This document shows positions 44,891 to 49,422 of a DNA stretch of 49,422 nt, one piece after another. Location: the NCBI GenBank assembly GCA_913057925.1, contig CAJXPG010000008.1:1-49422 (forward strand), in the 5' to 3' direction. The DNA is from an uncultured Colwellia sp. (GTDB taxonomy: Bacteria > Pseudomonadota > Gammaproteobacteria > Enterobacterales > Alteromonadaceae). The notes beneath the pieces are model-generated. The model searched no databases and was not told where the DNA came from. It saw nothing but the letters and a program-made list of their open reading frames with translations. Every line of letters begins with the position of its first letter. Position 1 is the first letter of the stretch. Position numbers and translations under genes: made by a program.

Positions 44891-45244
44891 CCTCTGCTCG
44901 GGATAATACATAGCTCCCTAGCAGCTATTTTTCCTTAGTTCTGCGTTAAATTCATAAGCAATAGAATAACTATTGTTAATGAATTTGCCTTGAATTAAGA
45001 AAAACTATCAAGCTAGTGAGTTGGTATAATCATAAGTCTAAAAATTTCAAACTGTTAACTTATCTCTTAACCCGAGCTGAGGTTAAATAGTAAATTCGCA
45101 TTGTTTCTGGTCGTACCTCTTTATGCTTAAGGCAGGGTACAATGGCAGCAATTTTTTGAAAGACACTTTCAAACCTTAGCTATGATTTATACAAAATGGT
45201 ATCGCTCTAGCTGAGTCACTAATATAAATAAAAAAGGTTTACTT
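44891..45244. other. Intergenic region upstream of fabV
   Basis: There are 354 bases with no supportable gene. It must contain the fabV promoter: TTGAAA at 45156-45161 and TATGAT at 45181-45186 are promoter-like hexamers, though the 19-base spacer is long. A 19-base palindrome overlaps the first of these and is listed separately. The left part holds no clear terminator for bolA. Confidence 0.5.
45155..45173. promoter_or_regulatory. Palindrome overlapping the fabV promoter region
   Basis: TTTGAAAG (45155-45162) and CTTTCAAA (45166-45173) are exact reverse complements separated by ACA, a 19-base operator-like palindrome 71 bases before fabV. It overlaps a TTGAAA hexamer, as a repressor site would. 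A fatty-acid-responsive regulator is a natural guess for fabV, but the motif is not one I can assign to FadR, FabR or PsrA. Confidence 0.5.
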
Positions 45245-46435
45245 ATGGTTATCAAGCCAAAAATTCGTGGTTTTATCTGTACTAATGCTCACCCTGCAGG
45301 TTGTGAAGCGCATGTTAATGAACAAATTGCTTATGTAAAAGCGCAAACTTCAGCGACTTCTGGTCCTAAAAATGTACTAGTGATTGGTGCATCAACGGGT
45401 TACGGTTTAGCTTCACGTATTACCGCTACTTTTGGCCATGACGCTAAAACATTAGGTATTTTCTTTGAAAAGCCACCAACAGAGAAGAAAACTGCCTCTG
45501 CTGGTTGGTATAACACTGCGGCTTTTGTTAAAGCGGCTGATGAAGCGGGCATTTACGCTAAGAATATTAATGGCGATGCTTTTTCTCATGAAATAAAAGC
45601 AAAAGCTATTGAAGCAATTAAAGCTGATATGGGTAAAGTTGACCTAGTTGTTTATTCTCTAGCTTCTCCACGTAGAACGGATCCTGATACTGGTGAAGTT
45701 TACTCTTCAACGTTGAAGCCAATTGGTCAAAGTGTTACCACCAAAAACTTAAATACTTCTAAACGCGTTATTGATGAAGTATCTGTTGAAGCAGCGAATG
45801 ATGCTGAAATCCAAGGTACTATCGATGTTATGGGTGGCGCTGACTGGGAATTATGGATGAATGCACTTGGTGAAGCAGGTGTGTTAGCTGAAGGTGTTAA
45901 AACAGTTGCATACACATACATTGGTAAAGAATTAACTTGGCCTATTTATGGTAAAGCGACTATTGGTAAAGCAAAAGAAGATTTAGATCGCGCGGCAACG
46001 GCAATTAATGCGGCAACGTCTGCGTTAAATGGTCAAGCACGTGTAACGTCTTTAAATGCTGTAGTGACTCAAGCAAGCTCTGCTATTCCAATTATGCCAC
46101 TTTACATTTCAGCAATGTTTAAAGTAATGAAAGCTGACGGTACATACGAAGGTTGTATTGAGCAAATTGCTAACCTTTTCAAAGAAAACATTTACAGTGA
46201 TTCGCCTCGTTTAGATGAGCAAGGTCGTTTCCGTCAAAACTACAAAGAATTAGAAGATAGTGTTCAGCAACGTGTTACAGATATCTGGAATACTGTTGAT
46301 ACTGACACCATTGATGAGTTAACAGATTATGTTGCTTACCATCAAGAATTCTTAAAGCTGTTTGGCTTTGACGTTGCTGGTGTTGATTACGATGCTGATG
46401 TAAGTCCAGTTGTTGAAATTAATAACTTGGTTTAG
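45245..46435 (+). CDS. fabV: Enoyl-[ACP] reductase FabV
   Basis: A 396-residue FabV (trans-2-enoyl-ACP/CoA reductase), the usual length. It has the TER N-terminal segment RGFICTNAHPAGCEAHV, the NADH-binding region NVLVIGASTGYGLASR, SPRRTDPDTGE and the active-site stretch YTYIGKELTWPIYGKATIGK, in parts YTYIGKELTWP and GKATIGKAKEDL, bearing the catalytic tyrosine and lysine spaced for a FabV. It performs the last reduction of fatty-acid elongation and is insensitive to triclosan in several species. Followed by a strong terminator. Confidence 0.97.
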   Translation: MVIKPKIRGFICTNAHPAGCEAHVNEQIAYVKAQTSATSGPKNVLVIGASTGYGLASRITATFGHDAKTLGIFFEKPPTEKKTASAGWYNTAAFVKAADEAGIYAKNINGDAFSHEIKAKAIEAIKADMGKVDLVVYSLASPRRTDPDTGEVYSSTLKPIGQSVTTKNLNTSKRVIDEVSVEAANDAEIQGTIDVMGGADWELWMNALGEAGVLAEGVKTVAYTYIGKELTWPIYGKATIGKAKEDLDRAATAINAATSALNGQARVTSLNAVVTQASSAIPIMPLYISAMFKVMKADGTYEGCIEQIANLFKENIYSDSPRLDEQGRFRQNYKELEDSVQQRVTDIWNTVDTDTIDELTDYVAYHQEFLKLFGFDVAGVDYDADVSPVVEINNLV

Positions 46436-46469
46436 GTATCAGGCCGCAAGGTCATAAAGAACATTTTAA

Positions 46470-46505
46470 AGCCGCACTTTATAGTTTATAAAGCGCGGCT
46501 TTTTT
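46470..46505 (+). terminator. Strong terminator after fabV
   Basis: A 14-position stem with one mismatch (left arm from AGCCGC at 46470, right arm ending GCGGCT at 46500) and a three-base loop, followed by five T's. A clear rho-independent terminator. Confidence 0.9.
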
Positions 46506-46607
46506 GTTCTCAGAGAAACGTATGTTAGTTATCAGAGTTTTTGTTAGTTGTTTTTATTGGTTAAATAAATTAACGTTAGTCAATTAATCGTTTAACGGAC
46601 TAATTAC

Positions 46608-47564
46608 TTGAAAAATATATTAAATACCTCATCGTTCAACCTACTTATTTCTTTATTTTTAATTATTCTACTCACTAGTTGTAGTACTAATGAAGCGCAG
46701 GTCGCTGAAGAGTTCTCTTTATCAACCGCTCGCTTTGGCCATGCATCAGTCAATGACGGCAAAAACCTCTATGTGCTTGCTGGTTCGAATAAGTCGGGGT
46801 TTCTTTCTGATATTGAGATCATTGATCCCGTCACTAAGAAAATAGAGGTGTTAGAAAACAAGCTGATACCACGTAGATATTTTTCAGCGGTATGGGATGG
46901 TAAACATTCTATTTATATCGTGGGTGGCGTAAGTGTCAAAAGAAAGCGGCTTTATTTTGAAAAGCGGGTTGAGGTCTTTAATACCATCACTAAGCAGGTA
47001 AGTTTTGCACCGTCTCTTCCTACGCCAACGCGCATAAACAGCGCAGTTTTTCTTAAGGGGAATATTTTTGTCTTTGGTGGTACCTATCCAACAGATGGTG
47101 GCCTAATACCCAGCTCTGTCGTTACCGTATTAAAAATCTCTGAGAATAAATGGGTAAGAGCGGCAGATATGCCAACCGCTAAATCCACCAGAGCAGTCGA
47201 AAGGAATGGGCTAATTTATGTTGTCGGGGGATATAATACTAAAACAGCATTGAATGTATTTGAACAATTCGATCCTCGCTTAAATCAATGGAAAACGTTA
47301 CCTCCACTGCCGGTAAAAATAAGTGCTCACTCTGTTAGCCTGGTAGATGATAAGTTATTTGTCTTCGGTAATTATAATAGCTTGCAGTCAACGTACTCAT
47401 ACGATTTTTTGAGCCAAAAATGGCAAGAAGTATTTATCGGTTATAAAGCGAGTAGGCACAATGCTGCGACAACTTTAAATAATATTACTTATGTCACCGG
47501 TGGAACTTTAACGGGAAAAGGGCCATTTCTTGATTATATTCAAACCTTCAATTTGTCAAAATAG
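46608..47564 (+). CDS. Kelch-repeat lipoprotein
   Basis: A 318-residue protein beginning at TTG (46608), the only start that keeps its lipoprotein signal (LLTSCS). The rest is a kelch beta-propeller: repeats with GG-like turns such as LYVLAGSNKSG, IYIVGGVSVK, IFVFGGTYP, IYVVGGYNT, LFVFGNYNS and TYVTGGT, six blades in all. Kelch proteins mediate binding or sugar/ligand contact; no enzyme motif is visible. GGA lies nine bases before the TTG. It is followed by another TTG-started exported protein. Confidence 0.85.
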   Translation: MKNILNTSSFNLLISLFLIILLTSCSTNEAQVAEEFSLSTARFGHASVNDGKNLYVLAGSNKSGFLSDIEIIDPVTKKIEVLENKLIPRRYFSAVWDGKHSIYIVGGVSVKRKRLYFEKRVEVFNTITKQVSFAPSLPTPTRINSAVFLKGNIFVFGGTYPTDGGLIPSSVVTVLKISENKWVRAADMPTAKSTRAVERNGLIYVVGGYNTKTALNVFEQFDPRLNQWKTLPPLPVKISAHSVSLVDDKLFVFGNYNSLQSTYSYDFLSQKWQEVFIGYKASRHNAATTLNNITYVTGGTLTGKGPFLDYIQTFNLSK

Positions 47565-47688
47565 CTAACTTTGGTGCTAGGTTTTCGTCATTAATCGTAG
47601 AGTTAAAAAATTAATTATTGATTCACTGGTTTCAATATAGTGAGAAGAACTGAGCAATTTCTCAGAAAAGAATGTTAAGGATAGATAG

Positions 47689-48951
47689 TTGAAAATATTA
47701 CACTGCTGCCATAAAACTCTACTGGTTATATTAATGTTAGCGTTGAATGATGTTAATTATGCTTTCGGCTATGATGAACTAGCTGAATCAGAGCAAAAGC
47801 AAATTATCGATAACGTTGCGAAAATCATTGAAAAATCTTCCGTCTATCCTAGAGCGGCGATTAAAGTAAAAAGTCAGCTAACCGAAAACTTAAATCAGTA
47901 TAAATATTTAGGTTATGAAGAGCCGCTAGCCTTTGCTGAAAGGATCACATTAGATCTGCAAGATATTACAAATGACCCGCAATTAGTCGTTGCTTTAAAA
48001 GCTAAGGCTATTGTTATTGCAGATTTGCCTGAGGAAAACGCTCCCAACAGTGTTGAGCTGTTAGATGGAAATGTTGCTTTGGTAACTTTGAATCTTAATG
48101 CTAAAAATAGCGAAATAGATGCTGTTTTCACCCAATTAAAAGCAGCTGATGTTTTAATGCTTGATTTGCGTGATCAAAGCATAGAAAACTTAAGTGCCAT
48201 TCAATACTTTACGAGTTATTTATTTGAAAAGAAGACACTTATAGAAAGCTTCTATCATCATGAGACTAAGGAAAGTGAGCAGCTTTGGACTAAAACAAAA
48301 GTAGCAGGAGTAAAACGACCTGATATACCAATGTATATTCTTACAAATAATGCCACAGCTAAGAGTGCCGAACTGTTGGCAACGCGCTTAAAGCAATTAA
48401 AGCGTGCTTATATCGTAGGTGAACAAACTGCTGGCGATATTCATTTAAGGAAAAATGTTGTTGTAGGTCATGGACTTTATCTTTCTATTGCCAGTGCTGA
48501 AGCTACTCAGGCATCACAGCAAAAACTTCCGTTAAAGCCAGATTTACTGGTGGTTTCTTTTCTTGCATTTAAAGAGAGTTACCCAATGGCAAAACATTCA
48601 GCGGTAAAATATCGCGTGAAGCAAGGACGAGGCACCCCGCAAGAGACGTACTCAATTAATAGGGATAAGATCACTTATGCAGACTGGCAATTTTATAAAG
48701 GAGCATGTCTGATAAAGTATCGTTTAGCGGAGCCACTTTATAATGCCAATACTGAAAAGTTCCAATTCCCCTTTCAAGTCATGTATTACGGAAAAGATCG
48801 CGTGAAAATGAGCTACCAATTAGGTGGGCAAAATGAGCACCTAACGCAAAAAATATCTTTTGAGAATAAAGGCGATATTAGAACGGGAGTTTCTCAAGGA
48901 CTTAGGTCGCATAACAAGCCGAGTATTTTACGTTGTAAAAAGGTGTCATAA
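47689..48951 (+). CDS. S41-like exported protein with altered active site
   Basis: A 420-residue protein with a signal peptide (ending near VNYAFG) starting at TTG, with AAGGA upstream. Residues about 30-100 resemble the IRBP-type N-terminal domain of S41 peptidases, and the core follows: ADVLMLDLRDQ, MYILTNNATAKSAELLATRL and YIVGEQTAGDIHL. In S41 relatives the catalytic serine is three residues before the conserved E; here that position is K225, with serine at 226. So activity is doubtful. A C-terminal extension (about 310-420, FYKGACLIKYRLAEP onward) is not part of the family. Confidence 0.75.
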   Translation: MKILHCCHKTLLVILMLALNDVNYAFGYDELAESEQKQIIDNVAKIIEKSSVYPRAAIKVKSQLTENLNQYKYLGYEEPLAFAERITLDLQDITNDPQLVVALKAKAIVIADLPEENAPNSVELLDGNVALVTLNLNAKNSEIDAVFTQLKAADVLMLDLRDQSIENLSAIQYFTSYLFEKKTLIESFYHHETKESEQLWTKTKVAGVKRPDIPMYILTNNATAKSAELLATRLKQLKRAYIVGEQTAGDIHLRKNVVVGHGLYLSIASAEATQASQQKLPLKPDLLVVSFLAFKESYPMAKHSAVKYRVKQGRGTPQETYSINRDKITYADWQFYKGACLIKYRLAEPLYNANTEKFQFPFQVMYYGKDRVKMSYQLGGQNEHLTQKISFENKGDIRTGVSQGLRSHNKPSILRCKKVS

Positions 48952-49065
48952 GCCTTTCTATTTTTTATTTTTCTTGAGATTAAAGCGAATGCTTTTTTGT
49001 ACTGAGTAGCTTCAAGTGAGCGAGTAAATTGAAATTCTATCGGTATAAGCTAAGGTTAGTGAGCA

Positions 49066-49110
49066 GTTGCTCAAGGGCTTTAAACGAGTAAATCGTTTAG
49101 CTTTAGCAAC
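49066..49110 (+). promoter_or_regulatory. Two-level stem-loop upstream of the last gene
   Basis: Outer arms GTTGCT (49066-49071) and AGCAAC (49105-49110) enclose inner arms TAAACGA (49081-49087) and TCGTTTA (49093-49099) with a five-base loop. It is 25 bases before the next start codon, which has its own GGGGAG site. It may be a leader hairpin; the function is unknown. Confidence 0.35.
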
Positions 49111-49135
49111 AGTTCATAATAATGGGGAGAACTCA

Positions 49136-49376
49136 ATGCGAATTTTTAAATTGTTATGTGGTGCTGTAATCACTGTATTTAGCCTAGCTAGCTTTGCTAA
49201 TTCCTACCAAGTTAATGCCGATGAAGATAGTTGTTGGAATCCGCCAAAATGGTGTTTGGAATCTAGCTCTAGGTGGAGTAAATATGACAAAGGTAAATTA
49301 ATTGTTACTTACCACAATGTTTGCCAGCATCGTATGTACTTGAGAATGTGCAATACAAGAGTTGATGGCTCAGAAG
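49136..49376 (+). CDS. Cys-rich secreted protein, 5' part only
   Basis: The first 80 codons of a gene cut by the adapter. GGGGAGA lies eight bases before the ATG. The product begins with a signal peptide (cleavage near SFANS), then DSCWNPPKWCLES with a closely spaced cysteine pair and two more cysteines (VCQHRMYLRMC), suggesting disulphides in the periplasm or outside. I recognise no family. The 3' end is missing; the frame continues into adapter sequence only by chance. Confidence 0.65.
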
Positions 49377-49422
49377 CTGTCTCTTATACACATCTCCGAG
49401 CCCACGAGACCGTACTAGATCT
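49377..49422. other. Nextera/Tn5 library adapter (artefact)
   Basis: Reverse complement of the left-end adapter: mosaic end at 49377-49395, read-2 linker at 49396-49410, index CGTACTAG at 49411-49418 and ATCT. The bases are synthetic and truncate the last gene. Confidence 0.98.

Noticed and set aside
1-49422. 46-base perfect terminal inverted repeats suggesting a giant transposon
   Set aside because: They are synthetic Nextera sequence with an index between the linker and primer parts, not a natural element.

Overview
The window is a 49.4 kb stretch of AT-rich gammaproteobacterial chromosome, most likely from a marine Alteromonadales bacterium close to Colwellia or Thalassotalea. This rests on the conserved housekeeping genes (argR, fabV, rsmC, bolA, yajG, ampG, yacL), the laminarin-type carbohydrate locus, the S46 peptidase and the low GC content. 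It is inference from gene content; no database was searched. Both ends are synthetic: positions 1-48 and 49377-49422 are Nextera/Tn5 library adapter in opposite orientation with the same i7 index, so real sequence runs from 49 to 49376 and the last gene is cut by the library, not by biology.

Layout. 523-12542: a beta-1,3-glucan (laminarin-type) utilisation locus with a LytS-like sensor kinase, a LytTR response regulator, a GH16 endo-glucanase lipoprotein carrying three repeated C-terminal modules, a large TonB-dependent receptor, a sugar MFS permease and a GH3 lipoprotein. Extracellular cutting, outer-membrane import, periplasmic trimming and glucose uptake are all encoded together. 12866-15160: an NMT1-type periplasmic binding protein beside a diguanylate cyclase with a periplasmic sensor region and no ABC transporter, a likely ligand-to-c-di-GMP signalling pair. 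15330-21054: a loose run of enzymes of unclear purpose (exported methyltransferase-like protein, TPP enzyme, P-loop kinase-like protein, second methyltransferase, PhyH-type dioxygenase, cupin). 21082-24746 (minus): three small unknown genes and an S46 dipeptidyl peptidase.

25009-34432: a probable Fur-controlled iron-acquisition operon: imelysin lipoprotein, two di-heme DUF1111 lipoproteins, a second imelysin lipoprotein, a TonB-dependent receptor and a Tat-exported DUF1513 protein. A good Fur-box match lies upstream of the first gene. 34459-35011: argR with an ARG-box palindrome. 35278-37321: hemerythrin-like protein, DUF2249 protein and a polytopic NnrS/oxidase-like membrane protein, which looks like a nitric-oxide or oxygen-response unit. 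37372-46435: mostly core genes (FAH-family hydrolase, yacL, HDOD, ampG, cyclophilin, yajG, rsmC, bolA, fabV). 46608-49376: a kelch-repeat lipoprotein, an S41-like protein with an altered active-site motif, and the truncated start of a Cys-rich secreted protein.

No tRNA, rRNA, CRISPR array, insertion sequence or prophage was recognised. The least explained items are the binding-protein/diguanylate-cyclase pair, a 14-bp perfect hairpin running up to a ribosome binding site at 18215-18262, a one-base frame break inside a 12-bp repeat at the end of the dioxygenase gene, and the S41-like protein with a displaced serine.
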